In this document: positions 7,848 through 17,410 of the stretch, in pieces
Layout: each line of letters begins with the position of its first letter
How positions within the stretch are numbered: the stretch's first letter is position 1
Assembly: GCA_016789755.1 (NCBI GenBank)
Contig: JAEUQG010000410.1
Coordinates: 1 to 32,465, forward strand
Length of the DNA: 32,465 nucleotides
Direction of reading: 5' to 3'
Origin: Bryobacterales bacterium
Lineage (GTDB): Bacteria > Acidobacteriota > Terriglobia > Bryobacterales > Bryobacteraceae
Notes under the pieces: generated by a model
Database searches by the model: none
Told to the model about the DNA's origin: nothing
What the model saw: the letters and a program-made list of their open reading frames with translations, nothing else
Translations under genes and position numbers: made by a program

Positions 7848-9083
7848 ATGCGCCTCGCCATCGCCGGGCTGTTCGTATCGCTGCTGAGCGCCGCCCCAAA
7901 AACCACTACGCCCACCTACGCCGCTGACATCGCACGCATCGTCCAATCGCAGTGCGAGCGCTGCCACCGGCCCGGCCAGATCGGCCCCTTCCCTCTCACC
8001 ACCTACCAGGAAGTGAAGGCCTTCGCCACCGAAATCAAGCGCGTCACCGCGGCGCGCACCATGCCACCCTGGTCAGCCGTGCCCGGCCACGGCGAGTTTC
8101 GCAATGAGCGCAGGCTCAGCGATGAGCAGATCGCCACCATCTCAGCCTGGGTGGATGCCGGCGCACCCCTCGGCGACCGCGGAGCCCTGCCGCCGCCCAC
8201 GCGCTACAACGACGACTGGGCCTTCGGAAAACCGGATCTGATCCTCGCCCCCGACGCCGATTTCGAACTCGCCGGTAGCGGCGTCGATGAATACCGCTGC
8301 TTCGTTCTCCCTTCCGGCATCGACGAGGCGCGCTACATCCAGGCCATGGAAGTACGCCCCGGCAACCGCAAGATCGTGCATCATGTACGAGCCTTCGCCG
8401 ACACGACCGGCAAAGCCCGCGAACTCGATGCCGCCGACCCCAAGGCCGGCTTCGATTGCGGCCTCGCCATGGCCGCCCCCTATAAGCGCCTCGCCATCGG
8501 CGGCTGGGCGCCCGGCATGATCCCCGACAAGCACCCTGACCACACAGGCACGTTCCTCCCCGGCAAGTCGGACATCGTGATGGAGGTGCATTACCACCGC
8601 AACGGACTCAAACAACTCGACCGCAGCGCGCTCGGCATCTGGCTTCACCGGCAGAAGCCGGCCAATATCCAGAAGTCGCTCCTCGTCGCCAACATCGGCA
8701 TCCGCATCCCCGCCGGCGCAGAGCGTCATGAAGAGCGCGCCCGCACCATCGTGCCGCGCGACGTTCTGGCCAACAGCGTCATGCCGCACATGCATCTGCT
8801 GGGCGTGGAAATGCGAGTCACAGCCACCTTCCCCGATGGACGTGTCCAGGATCTCGTCTGGGCCAAACCCTACGATTTCAACTGGCAGACTTCCTACCGC
8901 TTCAAAGACCCCGTCCCGCTGCCCAAAGGCACCCGCATCGATGCCGTGGCCGTCTACAACAACTCCGATTCGAATCCGAAGAATCCCAACAAAGTGCTGA
9001 AAGAGGTCCGCTGGGGAGAAGGCACCACCGAGGAGATGCTGGTGGCGTTCGTCGGCTACATCGACGCGCCCGTAACGCAATGA
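7848..9083 (+). CDS. Exported cytochrome c / copper type II monooxygenase-like protein
   Basis: A 411-residue protein with a signal peptide (MRLAIAGLFVSLLSA). A short c-type haem domain follows: CERCH at 36-40 and a likely distal methionine M72 in RTMPPW. The rest resembles the two-domain fold of copper type II ascorbate-dependent monooxygenases (the PHM/DBM family): paired histidines H178-H179 in IVHHVRAF, HYH at 248-250, and PHMHLLG with H314 and H316. These could hold two copper sites fed by the haem. The substrate is unknown. A G-rich GGGGAG directly abuts the ATG, an unusually tight spacing. The gene overlaps the next by 4 bases. Confidence 0.78.
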   Translation: MRLAIAGLFVSLLSAAPKTTTPTYAADIARIVQSQCERCHRPGQIGPFPLTTYQEVKAFATEIKRVTAARTMPPWSAVPGHGEFRNERRLSDEQIATISAWVDAGAPLGDRGALPPPTRYNDDWAFGKPDLILAPDADFELAGSGVDEYRCFVLPSGIDEARYIQAMEVRPGNRKIVHHVRAFADTTGKARELDAADPKAGFDCGLAMAAPYKRLAIGGWAPGMIPDKHPDHTGTFLPGKSDIVMEVHYHRNGLKQLDRSALGIWLHRQKPANIQKSLLVANIGIRIPAGAERHEERARTIVPRDVLANSVMPHMHLLGVEMRVTATFPDGRVQDLVWAKPYDFNWQTSYRFKDPVPLPKGTRIDAVAVYNNSDSNPKNPNKVLKEVRWGEGTTEEMLVAFVGYIDAPVTQ

Positions 9084-10081
9084 TCCACCCCATCGACCGC
9101 GCCCGCGCCATCGAACGCTTCGAGGCCATCCCGCGTCTTGCTCTCGGCCACTACCCGACACCGGTCGAAAAACTCCCGCGCCTCCGCGATGCCCTCGGTG
9201 GCGGCCCGCGTTTGTGGATGAAACGCGACGATTACACAGGCCCCGGTTGCGGCGGCAACAAGGTCCGCAAACTCGAATACGTCCTCGCCGCCGCGCAGGC
9301 CGATGGGGCGGACGCCGTCATCACTTGCGGCGGTGTCCGCTCCAACCACTGCCGGGCCACTGCCATGATGGCCGCCAGGTTGGGCATGCACTGCGTCCTC
9401 GTCCAGAATCAGCCCGCCAAGCCCTATCCCCACCTTCCCGCCAGTCTCGCCATCGAGCAAATGAGCGGCGCACAGATTGTCCCCGTCTACGACCGCACCG
9501 AACGCGCCCCCACCATGGAGCGTATTGCCCGCGAACTCCGCACCCAAGGCCGGCATCCGGCCATCGTTCCCCTCGGCGCATCGACGCCGCAAGGCGCACT
9601 GGGCTTTGTCTCGGCCGCTTCCGAACTCGCCGCCCAACTCGACGCCCGCCAACTCCGCATCGATGCAGTCTTTTTCTCCTCGTCGTCCGGGGGCACCCAC
9701 GCGGGTCTCGCCGCCGGAAAGGAGCTGTTCCTCAACCCCGCCATGCGCCTGATCGGCGTCAGCCCCGATGATCCGTCGGAGAGCATCGCCGCCACCGTGC
9801 GCGGCATCCTACAAGGCATCGCCATTCGGCTCGGAGCGGAGATGGATGCGGAGATCGAAGTGCTCGACGATTACATCGGCGAGGGCTACGGCATCGAGAG
9901 CGAAGCTGGCCGCGAGGCACTGCAGTTATTAGCGCGCACCGAAGGCATCCTGCTCGATCCCGTCTACACCGCAAAGGCCATGGCTGCGCTCATCGGCTGG
10001 ATCCGCAAAGGCATTCTCGACAAGGATGCCAATGTGCTCTTCTGGCACACCGGCGGGCAGATGGCGCTATTTCACGCCTGA
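9080..10081 (+). CDS. PLP-dependent D-cysteine desulfhydrase / ACC deaminase family enzyme
   Basis: A 333-residue type II (tryptophan-synthase-beta-like) PLP enzyme, the usual length for the family. The Schiff-base lysine is K61 in GCGGNKVRKLE, followed by ITCGGVRSNHCR and the phosphate-binding SSSSGGTHAG. The enzyme should release ammonia and pyruvate (plus H2S from D-cysteine), or open the ring of 1-aminocyclopropane-1-carboxylate. The RSNHCRATA segment looks closer to D-cysteine desulfhydrases, but motif reading alone cannot settle substrate. The start codon overlaps the stop of the upstream cytochrome/monooxygenase gene (ATGA-type, 9080-9083), so the two are likely translated together even though no metabolic link is obvious. 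Confidence 0.85.
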   Translation: MIHPIDRARAIERFEAIPRLALGHYPTPVEKLPRLRDALGGGPRLWMKRDDYTGPGCGGNKVRKLEYVLAAAQADGADAVITCGGVRSNHCRATAMMAARLGMHCVLVQNQPAKPYPHLPASLAIEQMSGAQIVPVYDRTERAPTMERIARELRTQGRHPAIVPLGASTPQGALGFVSAASELAAQLDARQLRIDAVFFSSSSGGTHAGLAAGKELFLNPAMRLIGVSPDDPSESIAATVRGILQGIAIRLGAEMDAEIEVLDDYIGEGYGIESEAGREALQLLARTEGILLDPVYTAKAMAALIGWIRKGILDKDANVLFWHTGGQMALFHA

Positions 10082-10105
10082 TCCACCTTCACCCGCAGCA
10101 TGCTG

Positions 10106-10555
10106 CTACTTCCGCTTTGCCTTATAAACGGTCTTGTACGGAGCCAACGCCGCGCCGATCCCCGCTCCCGCCGCGCCGCCTACTGCCGCGCCCACAGCCA
10201 GCCGTTCGTTCGCCTCGCCGCCGGGCAGTTCCCCGCTGCAGGTCGGGCACGATGCAAACGCCGCCACAATCCCCACCGCCACCCCGATCGCTCCGCCGAT
10301 CACCGCATTCCGCGCCCGCCGCCCTGCATCATGCACCGACACTCGACCGGCATCCGCGCGCGCCACGTTCACCGTCTGCCCGCGATGCTTCACCCGCACG
10401 AAGGCATCGTCCACTGCCTCCAGCGCTCCTTTGCTCTCCACACCCTCGAAGGTGCGTACTTTCACCATCGTCCCGGCAGGGATCGCGCGCACGCGATCCC
10501 AATCCTCCGCGGCCGCCGCCAGCAGCGGCATCATCAACAACAAGGCCAGTTTCAC
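10106..10555 (-). CDS. Small exported glycine-zipper protein of unknown function
   Basis: A 149-residue protein with a signal peptide ([16 protein letters not shown]). The middle (about 25-80) looks like a small beta domain ([24 protein letters not shown]). The C-terminal part has two glycine-rich hydrophobic segments, [18 protein letters not shown] and [18 protein letters not shown], separated by a loop with two cysteines (CPTC); this glycine-zipper pattern often inserts in or lines membranes. It starts at GTG 10555, overlapping the mtnA stop by 3 bases (GTGA). It is the last gene of the minus-strand uvrA cluster. No specific function can be assigned. Confidence 0.75.
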   Translation of the reverse strand: MKLALLLMMPLLAAAAEDWDRVRAIPAGTMVKVRTFEGVESKGALEAVDDAFVRVKHRGQTVNVARADAGRVSVHDAGRRARNAVIGGAIGVAVGIVAAFASCPTCSGELPGGEANERLAVGAAVGGAAGAGIGAALAPYKTVYKAKRK

Positions 10556-11580
10556 AGCGCGGCCAATCGTGGCAAGCTCTCCTCGTAAGGCGCAGTCGCC
10601 ACGCCTTTCTCCGTGATAATTCCCGTCACATACCGGTTCGGCGTCACGTCGAACGCCGGATTCTCCACTCCGATGCCTTCCGGCGCAACGGCTACGCCGA
10701 ACACGTGCGTCACCTCCGCCGCAGGCCGCTCCTCAATCGGGATCTGTTCGCCGCCCGTCAGCGTCAAATCCAACGTCGAAATCGGAGCCGCCACATAGAA
10801 CGGAACTCCATTCTCCTTGGCCAGCACGGCCACCGAGTACGTTCCGATCTTGTTCGCCACATCGCCGTTGCGCGCGATACGGTCGGCGCCCACCACTACG
10901 CATCCGATTTTGCCCGACCGCAAAAAGTGCCCGGCCATGTTGTCCGTAATAATCTTCGTCTCGATGCCGTCCTGCTGCAACTCCCACGCCGTTAACCTGG
11001 CGCCTTGCAGGAACGGCCTCGTCTCATCGGCCAGCACCGCGATTTTTTTGCCCGCTTCCACTGCCGCCCGAATCACGCCCAGCGCCGTACCGTACCCGGC
11101 GGTCGCCAGCGCCCCCGCGTTGCAGTGCGTCAGCACATGCTTTCCGTCAGGCACCAGCCCCGCTCCGTTGGCCCCGATCGCCCGGTTGATGGCGATGTCT
11201 TCTTCGTACACACGCTGCGCTTCCTCTATCAGCCGCGCGCGAATTTCATCGAGCGGCCGGCCCTCCAGCGAGAGCGCCAGCTTCTTCATCCGGCCGATCG
11301 CCCAGAACAGGTTCACCGCCGTCGGCCGCGTCCGCGCCAGCGTTTCGCAAATCGTCTCCAGTTCCTCGCGCCACGAAGCCGGGGCGCATTTCTGCAAGCC
11401 GATGGCAACACCCATCGCCGCCGCCACGCCGATCGCCGGAGCCCCGCGAATGATCATGTCCTTGATCGCCACGGCCACTTCTTTGTAGTCGCGGCACGTC
11501 ACGAATTTCGTCTCTCTGGGAAGCACGGTCTGGTCGATCATCACCACACCGTCCGCGGTCCATTGAATCGTTTCCACCAT
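10552..11580 (-). CDS. mtnA: S-methyl-5-thioribose-1-phosphate isomerase
   Basis: A 342-residue eIF2B-alpha-related isomerase that converts methylthioribose-1-phosphate to methylthioribulose-1-phosphate in methionine salvage, in the cytoplasm. The start is the ATG at 11580 (MVETIQW), although the frame stays open far upstream into the CPBP gene. Key motifs are RGAPAIG (45-51), the catalytic Cys153 in [10 protein letters not shown], and the catalytic Asp233 in [12 protein letters not shown]; the late [18 protein letters not shown] is also typical. No other methionine-salvage gene is in the window. It lies 8 bases after the CPBP protease gene and overlaps the glycine-zipper gene, inside a cluster headed by uvrA. 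The family assignment is firm. Confidence 0.94.
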   Translation of the reverse strand: MVETIQWTADGVVMIDQTVLPRETKFVTCRDYKEVAVAIKDMIIRGAPAIGVAAAMGVAIGLQKCAPASWREELETICETLARTRPTAVNLFWAIGRMKKLALSLEGRPLDEIRARLIEEAQRVYEEDIAINRAIGANGAGLVPDGKHVLTHCNAGALATAGYGTALGVIRAAVEAGKKIAVLADETRPFLQGARLTAWELQQDGIETKIITDNMAGHFLRSGKIGCVVVGADRIARNGDVANKIGTYSVAVLAKENGVPFYVAAPISTLDLTLTGGEQIPIEERPAAEVTHVFGVAVAPEGIGVENPAFDVTPNRYVTGIITEKGVATAPYEESLPRLAAL

Positions 11581-11588
11581 AAATTGCT

Positions 11589-12353
11589 TTATTGATTTCC
11601 TTGCACGACCATCGCGCTGAAGAAGGTCAGATTGTAAGTTGCATGAGTCATCACGGCGGCCGCCGTCGAACCCGTGATGTGCCGCACTCCGCCGAAAGCG
11701 CCGCCTGCCAGCACGAGCAGAACGATATGCTGCCACGACCAGGAATACTGCGGCCCGTGCAGCAACGCAAACGGCAGGGCGGTGATCAACACCCCCGCCC
11801 ACACTCCCCACGATCGGATCAACAACGGCATCAGAAATCCGCGAAATGCCAGTTCCTCGCACAGCGGCCCGATCGTCACGCCGAACAGCCCCGTCAAGAT
11901 CAGACTCCACCGGTCGCTCAACAGTTCCTTGAACGGCATCTCGACAATAGGCGTCCGCAAAGCAAACCCAAGCCACCCCACCAGAAACGCCAGCAGCGGC
12001 CCCACCACAATCCACCGCCACAAACCCTGCTTCGGCATGGTCCATGCCAGCGAGGGCCAGAACGGCGCATCGTATCGAACTCGCAACAGCAGCACCAGCG
12101 AGGCAAACCAGAACGCATATCCCACAAACTGGGCAATCAGAAAGTAGACGGCCTTCCCCGGCCGCACGCCCGCCGCCCATGTCACCGCCTCCATCACCGC
12201 CACCGACAACACCAGGCAAGGCAAACCCATCCCGAAGAACAACGCCAGGTCTTCGTAATTCCAAAAGGGGTAAGACAGGGACTCGGGAACCTCCGGCGCG
12301 GGAGCGTCCGGCAGCCGCGGCTCTGGCACCATCGGTTCGAAATCAGGGTTCAT
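11589..12353 (-). CDS. CPBP family intramembrane protease (CAAX prenyl protease 2/Abi type)
   Basis: A 254-residue polytopic membrane protein. A Pro-rich N-terminal tail (about 1-30) precedes at least six hydrophobic segments. The three family motifs are intact: EE at 166-167 with R171 (CEELAFRG), F195-H199 (FALLH), and H237-N241 (HATYN), so an active glutamic intramembrane protease is expected. Bacterial members process small peptides, give immunity to bacteriocins, or have unknown roles. The ATG at 12353 overlaps the stop of the deoxyhypusine-synthase-like gene (ATGA), which fixes the start. The substrate is unknown; the neighbours (uvrA, mtnA) give no clue. Confidence 0.9.
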   Translation of the reverse strand: MNPDFEPMVPEPRLPDAPAPEVPESLSYPFWNYEDLALFFGMGLPCLVLSVAVMEAVTWAAGVRPGKAVYFLIAQFVGYAFWFASLVLLLRVRYDAPFWPSLAWTMPKQGLWRWIVVGPLLAFLVGWLGFALRTPIVEMPFKELLSDRWSLILTGLFGVTIGPLCEELAFRGFLMPLLIRSWGVWAGVLITALPFALLHGPQYSWSWQHIVLLVLAGGAFGGVRHITGSTAAAVMTHATYNLTFFSAMVVQGNQ

Positions 12354-13312
12354 GCGTCCCGTTCGATCAGCGCCGCCGCCAGCAGCGGAATCATCAGTTC
12401 GTGATGCCCCGTGATCGCGTAGCCTTTCCCTTCCTTCTTCGCATGCGGCCGCTCCACAACGTTCACCTTCGGCCGGTAGTGCTGCAGAAAATCGAAGTTC
12501 ACCGTGGTGAACCTCCCCAGCGGATACCCCAGGTTCCGCACTACGCTCACCGCCTTCAGAAACACCTCCGGCAACACCACCGCGGATCCGACATTCAAAT
12601 ATATCCCGCCGTCGTGAATCTCCCGCACCAGCGAACACAGCAGCCGGAAATCGCCGTGCGTGGCCGCGCCGATCGCCGAGCCTTCCGCCGCCGGATGCGT
12701 ATGCGGAGTGTCCGTCCCCACCGCCACGTGCACCGTCACCGGCACTGACGCCCGATACGCCTGCAACACAATCGAGTACTCGGCGAACTCCGGCCGCGTA
12801 ATCCGCTCGAGCCGCGCCCCCAGCGCTTCCCCCATCCCCAATCCCGCCGCAATCCCCTCGGCGATGGCTTCATTCATCTCCCGCCCCGTCTCTTCCGCCG
12901 CGCCGAAACGGCCGTCCGGCAACACCGCTTCCACGTCCTCCGACGTATGCCCCGATATCCCGATCTCGAAATCGTGTATCGACGCCGCCCCGTTCATCGC
13001 AAAACCTGTCACGAATCCCCGCCGCATCAGGTCCAGTAGCACCGGAGCAAGTCCGCACTTCACGACATGCCCGCCGATGCCCCACAGCAGCGCCCGCCCC
13101 TTCGCCCGCGCCTGCACAATCGCCTCCACCACGCCCGCAAACTGCGGCGCCGCCAGCACATCCGGCAACGACGCCATCAGCCCGCTCACTCCGCTTCCTT
13201 TCACATAAGGTTTCGCCATATGCGCGATCCCCACCTTGCCTCCGCGGTCGGCGATGGGAATGGTTTGAAGCGCCGCAAACGAGAGCGGCTGGCGGCTATA
13301 CTTGCTTGGCAA
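12350..13312 (-). CDS. Deoxyhypusine-synthase-like Rossmann-fold protein, function unknown
   Basis: A 320-residue protein. I tentatively match it to bacterial deoxyhypusine-synthase-like sequences from GIGGHVVKCGLAPVLLDLM, the FAMNGAASIHDFEI stretch and GHTSEDVEAVLPDGRFG. I do not see the catalytic-lysine region of true deoxyhypusine synthases, and bacteria lack their eIF5A substrate, so the activity may be another NAD-linked reaction. The likely start is TTG at 13312: the N-terminal residues before the later ATG (13219), including PIADRGGKV, look like conserved sequence. That TTG lies 3 bases after the uvrA stop in the same frame. Its stop overlaps the CPBP start. The protein appears soluble and cytoplasmic. 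Confidence 0.5.
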   Translation of the reverse strand: MPSKYSRQPLSFAALQTIPIADRGGKVGIAHMAKPYVKGSGVSGLMASLPDVLAAPQFAGVVEAIVQARAKGRALLWGIGGHVVKCGLAPVLLDLMRRGFVTGFAMNGAASIHDFEIGISGHTSEDVEAVLPDGRFGAAEETGREMNEAIAEGIAAGLGMGEALGARLERITRPEFAEYSIVLQAYRASVPVTVHVAVGTDTPHTHPAAEGSAIGAATHGDFRLLCSLVREIHDGGIYLNVGSAVVLPEVFLKAVSVVRNLGYPLGRFTTVNFDFLQHYRPKVNVVERPHAKKEGKGYAITGHHELMIPLLAAALIERDA

Positions 13313-13315
13313 TTG

Positions 13316-16081
13316 CTAGGCTTTCCCTTCGGTCTTCGTCGCACGCGCCAGGGCCTGTCCGGTGTGGCTCTTCTTGACGCGCATCACTTGTTCCGGCGGT
13401 CCTGAAGCCACCAGTTGCCCGCCGCGTTCGCCCCCTTCGGGGCCCAGATCCACAAGCCAGTCGGCGCTCCGGATGACGTCCAGGTGATGTTCGATCACAA
13501 CCACCGTATTTCCTAAGTCTACTAGCCTTTGCAGCACATCGAGAAGTTTGCGCACATCGTCGAAGTGCAGACCCGTCGTCGGCTCGTCCAGAATGTACAG
13601 CGTGCGCCCCGTCTGGCGCTTGCTCAACTCCCGCGCCAGCTTGATGCGCTGCGCCTCGCCGCCGGAAAGCGTGGTCGACGATTGGCCCAGATGGATGTAG
13701 CCCAACCCCACGTCCACCAGAGTCTGCAGCTTGTTCTTGATCACCGGCAGGTTTTCGAGCACCGCCAGCGAGTCTTCCACCGTCGACTCCAACAGGTCCG
13801 CAATCGACTTGCCCCGGTAGCGCACTTGCAGCGTCTCCAGGTTGTAGCGCTTCCCCCGGCATGCGTCGCACGTCACAAACACGTCCGGCAGAAAATTCAT
13901 CTCGATGCGCTTCAACCCATCGCCCTGGCACGCCTCGCAGCGCCCGCCCTTCACGTTAAAACTGAACCGCCCCGGCTTGTAGCCGCGCTCGCGCGACTCC
14001 GGCAGCATCGCAAAAATATCGCGAATCGGACTGAACACTCCGGTATAGGTCGCCGGATTGGAGCGCGGCGTCCGCCCGATCGGCGATTGGTCAATCTCAA
14101 TCACCTTATCGATCTGCTCGATTCCGCTGATGGCTGCATGCTCGCCCGGTTCCGCCCGCGATCCATAAACGGCCTTCGCCAGCGCCCGGTACAGAATATC
14201 GTTCACCAGCGTCGATTTCCCGCTCCCCGACACCCCCGTCACCACCGTCAAAGTCCCCAGCGGAAACGCCACGTCAATCCCTTTCAGATTGTGCTCCGTC
14301 GCCCCGTGAATAATAATCTGATTGCCATTCCCCGGCCGCCGCGTCGACGGCACTTCAATCCGCGCCCGCCCCGCCAGATACGCTCCCGTCAAAGAGCGTT
14401 CATTCTTCTCGATCTCCTTCGGCGTTCCCTGCGCCACCATCTCCCCGCCCAGCCGTCCCGCCCCCGGCCCTAGATCGATCACGTAATCGGCGCGTTCAAT
14501 CGTCTCGGCGTCGTGCTCCACCACCAGCACCGTATTCCCCAAGTCGCGCAACTCCGCCAGCGTGTCCAGCAGCCGCTCGTTGTCGCGCGGATGCAGCCCG
14601 ATCGACGGCTCGTCCAGCACATACAGCACTCCTCGCAAGCGGCTCCCGATTTGCGTCGCCAGTCGAATCCGTTGCGCTTCTCCCCCCGACAACGTCGCCG
14701 ATGAGCGGTCCAGACTCAAATAGTCCAACCCCACCGCCGACAAGAACTGCAAGCGGTTTCGAATCTCCCCCAACACCCGCCCGGCAATCTGTTCCTCCCT
14801 CTCCGTCAACTTCCATTCCCGCAACAACGGCAGCAGCCGCGCCACCGAAGAATGCGTGAACTCGCCAATGGAAACGTCCTTCACCCGCACCGCCAGACTG
14901 CTCGCCCGCAGCCGCGCCCCCTTGCACTCCGGACACTTCGTCGGAGTCATGTGCGTCAGCAGCCACTCCCGGTACTCTTCCGTCGGCGAATCGTCGTAGA
15001 TCTGCTGCAGGATCTTCAGCACGCCCGGAAATCCGTTGCCGCCTTCGAGCAGCAGCGTCCGGTGCTTCTCCGATAAATCCTCGAACGGTTTCTCGATCTT
15101 GATCCGGAACTTCTTCGCCGCGTCGTTCAGATGATGCAGCATCAGACTGTTGCTCGTCGCCATCGAAAGCCCGCCATCCAACAGCGGCTTTGACGCGTCC
15201 GCAATCACCATCGCCGGGTCGAACGACCACTGCGATCCCAACCCGTGGCACGTCTGGCACGCCCCATACGGGCTGTTAAACGAAAACGACCGCGGCTCCA
15301 ACTGCGGCACGCTCTCGCCGCATTCCGGACAAGCGAGCTTCTGCGAATACAGCCGCTCTTCCCCGTTCACTACCGCCACAATCACCAACCCGCCCGCCAG
15401 CTTCGTCGCCGTCTCCACCGACGCTTCCAGCCGCTTGGCGATATCCGGCTTCACCACCAGCCGGTCCACCACAACCTCAATCGTGTGATTGCGCCGCTTG
15501 TCGAGAACAATTTCCTCGTCCAACGACCGCAACACTCCGTCGATGCGGGCACGCAGAAATCCCTGCTTCAGATACTTCTCCAGGTCTTTCTTGTACTCGC
15601 CCTTCCGCCCGCGCACCACCGGAGCCAGAATCATGATCCGCTCATCCTGCCGCAGCGAAACAATGTGTTCCAGTATCTGTTGCGTGCTCTGCTGCGCAAT
15701 CGGCACATTGCAGTTCGGGCAGTGCGCCAGGCCCACCGCCGAATACAGCACGCGCAGATAATCGTAGATCTCGGTGATCGTCCCCACCGTCGACCGTGGA
15801 CTGCGCGAAGTGGTCTTCTGCTCGATCGAAATCGCCGGACTCAACCCGTCGATCGAGTCCACTTCCGGCCGCTCCATCTGATCCAGAAATTGCCGCGCAT
15901 AAGGCGACAACGTCTCCACATAGCGCCGCTGCCCTTCGGCGTAGATCGTGTCGAAGGCCAGCGAACTCTTTCCCGATCCGCTCAGCCCTGTAATCACCGT
16001 GAACGAGTTCCGCGGAATCTCGACATCCACGTTCTTCAGGTTGTGCTGTCTGGCGCCGTGTACAGTGATGCGGTCAATCAT
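13316..16081 (-). CDS. uvrA: Excinuclease ABC subunit A
   Basis: A 921-residue UvrA, the DNA-damage sensor of nucleotide excision repair, which dimerises and loads UvrB in the cytoplasm. Both ABC modules are complete: Walker [10 protein letters not shown] (32-40) and [10 protein letters not shown], two LSGGEAQRI signatures, and two LDEP-type Walker B motifs ([12 protein letters not shown] and [12 protein letters not shown]). Zinc modules show as CPNC, the CPECGES to CQTC pair, and the CEACQGDG to CDAC pair. Length is normal. The ATG at 16081 ([17 protein letters not shown]) matches the usual UvrA N-terminus; it has no clear Shine-Dalgarno, and a GTG at 16105 is the alternative. It heads a five-gene minus-strand cluster. 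Confidence 0.97.
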   Translation of the reverse strand: MIDRITVHGARQHNLKNVDVEIPRNSFTVITGLSGSGKSSLAFDTIYAEGQRRYVETLSPYARQFLDQMERPEVDSIDGLSPAISIEQKTTSRSPRSTVGTITEIYDYLRVLYSAVGLAHCPNCNVPIAQQSTQQILEHIVSLRQDERIMILAPVVRGRKGEYKKDLEKYLKQGFLRARIDGVLRSLDEEIVLDKRRNHTIEVVVDRLVVKPDIAKRLEASVETATKLAGGLVIVAVVNGEERLYSQKLACPECGESVPQLEPRSFSFNSPYGACQTCHGLGSQWSFDPAMVIADASKPLLDGGLSMATSNSLMLHHLNDAAKKFRIKIEKPFEDLSEKHRTLLLEGGNGFPGVLKILQQIYDDSPTEEYREWLLTHMTPTKCPECKGARLRASSLAVRVKDVSIGEFTHSSVARLLPLLREWKLTEREEQIAGRVLGEIRNRLQFLSAVGLDYLSLDRSSATLSGGEAQRIRLATQIGSRLRGVLYVLDEPSIGLHPRDNERLLDTLAELRDLGNTVLVVEHDAETIERADYVIDLGPGAGRLGGEMVAQGTPKEIEKNERSLTGAYLAGRARIEVPSTRRPGNGNQIIIHGATEHNLKGIDVAFPLGTLTVVTGVSGSGKSTLVNDILYRALAKAVYGSRAEPGEHAAISGIEQIDKVIEIDQSPIGRTPRSNPATYTGVFSPIRDIFAMLPESRERGYKPGRFSFNVKGGRCEACQGDGLKRIEMNFLPDVFVTCDACRGKRYNLETLQVRYRGKSIADLLESTVEDSLAVLENLPVIKNKLQTLVDVGLGYIHLGQSSTTLSGGEAQRIKLARELSKRQTGRTLYILDEPTTGLHFDDVRKLLDVLQRLVDLGNTVVVIEHHLDVIRSADWLVDLGPEGGERGGQLVASGPPEQVMRVKKSHTGQALARATKTEGKA

Positions 16082-16090
16082 GGAGAAAAG

Positions 16091-16137
16091 GAAGCGGCGG
16101 GTCACCCCTCATGAAGGGGGTAAAACCCGCCTTCTTC
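16091..16137 (-). terminator. Strong GC-rich hairpin between the dinB-like gene and uvrA
   Basis: Outer arms GGCGGGT (16096-16102) and ACCCGCC (16125-16131) are perfect complements. Inner arms ACCCC (16104-16108) and GGGGT (centred on 16116-16121, one bulge) stack inside, and GAAG (16091-16094) with CTTC (16134-16137) extends the base. On the minus strand it starts 7 bases after the dinB-like stop and ends about 10 bases before the uvrA ATG, followed by a T-rich CTTCCTTTTC. It may terminate dinB transcription or act as a leader structure for uvrA. Confidence 0.55.
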
Positions 16138-16144
16138 CATCAGA

Positions 16145-16654
16145 CTACATTTGGCCTTCGTCTGCCGAAGGCCCGTAAATGGACGGTACGGCGATATCGT
16201 TCAGCCGCAGATAAACGCTCAACTGACCGCGATGATGAATGACATGGTTCAGCAACATGCCGCGAATGCACGCCACCCGCGGCATGCTGAACAGAACGTT
16301 GCCGCCCGACAACAGCGACCACGTCGCCATCATCCCTTCATCGGTCCCCGCCGCCAATGCCTCCCGCGCCGCCGCCACGTTCTTATCGAACACAGCCAGC
16401 AGATCGGCATTCGACTTCGCCACATAGGCTTCCCACTTCGGGCCACCCGGAGGCGCCATGTCGAAACTCGCTTCCTTCATCGTATCCGCCACCCAACCCA
16501 CCATCTCCGCAATATGCGAAGCCAGTTGGTTGAACGTCATCGACTTCTCGTGAGGCTTGTAGTCGAGTTTGCCGTCGGGAACACGCGCCAGCACCTTCCG
16601 GGTCGTTGCCATCTCCTGGTCGAATTCCGGGAGCATGGCTGCTGCGATTGACAT
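16145..16654 (-). CDS. DinB family four-helix-bundle protein
   Basis: A 169-residue DinB/YfiT-like protein, unrelated to DNA polymerase IV. The putative metal-binding histidine triad is intact: H47 in LASHIAEM, and H137 and H141 in [11 protein letters not shown]. Family members are thiol-dependent transferases or metal-dependent enzymes, many uncharacterised. A good Shine-Dalgarno, GAAAGGA, lies at 16663-16669, 8 bases before the ATG at 16654. It precedes uvrA but a strong hairpin lies between them, so it may be its own transcription unit. The exact reaction cannot be read from sequence. Confidence 0.85.
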   Translation of the reverse strand: MSIAAAMLPEFDQEMATTRKVLARVPDGKLDYKPHEKSMTFNQLASHIAEMVGWVADTMKEASFDMAPPGGPKWEAYVAKSNADLLAVFDKNVAAAREALAAGTDEGMMATWSLLSGGNVLFSMPRVACIRGMLLNHVIHHRGQLSVYLRLNDIAVPSIYGPSADEGQM

Positions 16655-16690
16655 AGTGTAAATCCTTTCAGTAAGGGAGTGTTCCCTATC

Positions 16691-17410
16691 TTAAGCCCAT
16701 GTCCCGTCGTTTTGCAATACCTCATGGGGACGAAATCGCGATTTGTAACACATCGCCTCACAGCCCTCGACCCAATACCCAAGATAGTAATAAGGAATCC
16801 CCCGCGAAACCGCGAATGCGATCTCCGCCATCGCCCCGAACGTTCCCACCGACCGCCGCCGCTCTTCCGGGTCGAAATAGAAATACACACTCGACAACGA
16901 AAGCTCGCACACATCGCAAATGCCGGCCGCCAGCAACCGCCCATCCCCATTGCGATAGCAAAACTCCACCGTATTCACCGGAGACACCGCCAGGAACCGC
17001 TCGAACTCCGCCCGCGATTCCACTTCCCTCTCATGCCACTGCTCCACGTACCGCCGGTACAGCGCGAATTTCTCATCCGTCGCCGTAGGAGCACCCATCG
17101 TCACCGCCAGGTCCTGATTCATCCGCCACACTCGCCGCTGCGATTTCGTGGGCGCGAACCCCTTCACCGCGATCCGCAACGGCACGCACTCCCGGCACCC
17201 CTTACACACGGGCTGATAGAACACATCCCCACTCCGCCGGAACCCCGCGTCCATTAATTGGTGATACAGCCGCCCCGGCATGCGCTCGCTGCGAAACGCC
17301 CGGTATCGCGACTGCCTGTCCTTCAGATACGGGCAAGCCTCCTCCGCCAGCAGCGGTAAATCCGCCACCAGCGGATGCGGAATCGCCGGATAGTGGCTGA
17401 ACTCAGACAC
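16691..17410 (-). CDS. bpt: Aspartate/glutamate leucyltransferase (N-end rule)
   Basis: A 239-residue leucyl/arginyl-tRNA-protein transferase of the Bpt/ATE1 type, which adds leucine from Leu-tRNA to N-terminal Asp or Glu and marks proteins for ClpS/ClpAP. Motifs are CPYLKDRQSRY near the N-terminus, GFRRSGDVFYQPVC with the following CRECVPLRI cysteine cluster, the SVYFYFDPEE strand, and the YKSRFRPHEVL closing motif. The start is put at GTG 17410 (MSEFSHYP); upstream sequence in frame is the overlapping ThDP gene read in another frame. The overlap with that gene's stop is 8 bases, so translation is likely coupled. Choice between Bpt and Ate specificity is by resemblance only. Confidence 0.85.
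   Translation of the reverse strand: MSEFSHYPAIPHPLVADLPLLAEEACPYLKDRQSRYRAFRSERMPGRLYHQLMDAGFRRSGDVFYQPVCKGCRECVPLRIAVKGFAPTKSQRRVWRMNQDLAVTMGAPTATDEKFALYRRYVEQWHEREVESRAEFERFLAVSPVNTVEFCYRNGDGRLLAAGICDVCELSLSSVYFYFDPEERRRSVGTFGAMAEIAFAVSRGIPYYYLGYWVEGCEAMCYKSRFRPHEVLQNDGTWA

Noticed and set aside
6252..7967. A 571-codon minus-strand open frame antisense to the aldehyde dehydrogenase
   Set aside because: The plus strand holds a full-length dehydrogenase with intact catalytic residues; the antisense frame has no recognisable domain and crosses three real genes.
11581..12264. Upstream extension of mtnA by 228 codons
   Set aside because: It overlaps the CPBP protease gene in another frame and shows only Gly/Ala/Val-rich sequence; the MtnA N-terminus starts at 11580.
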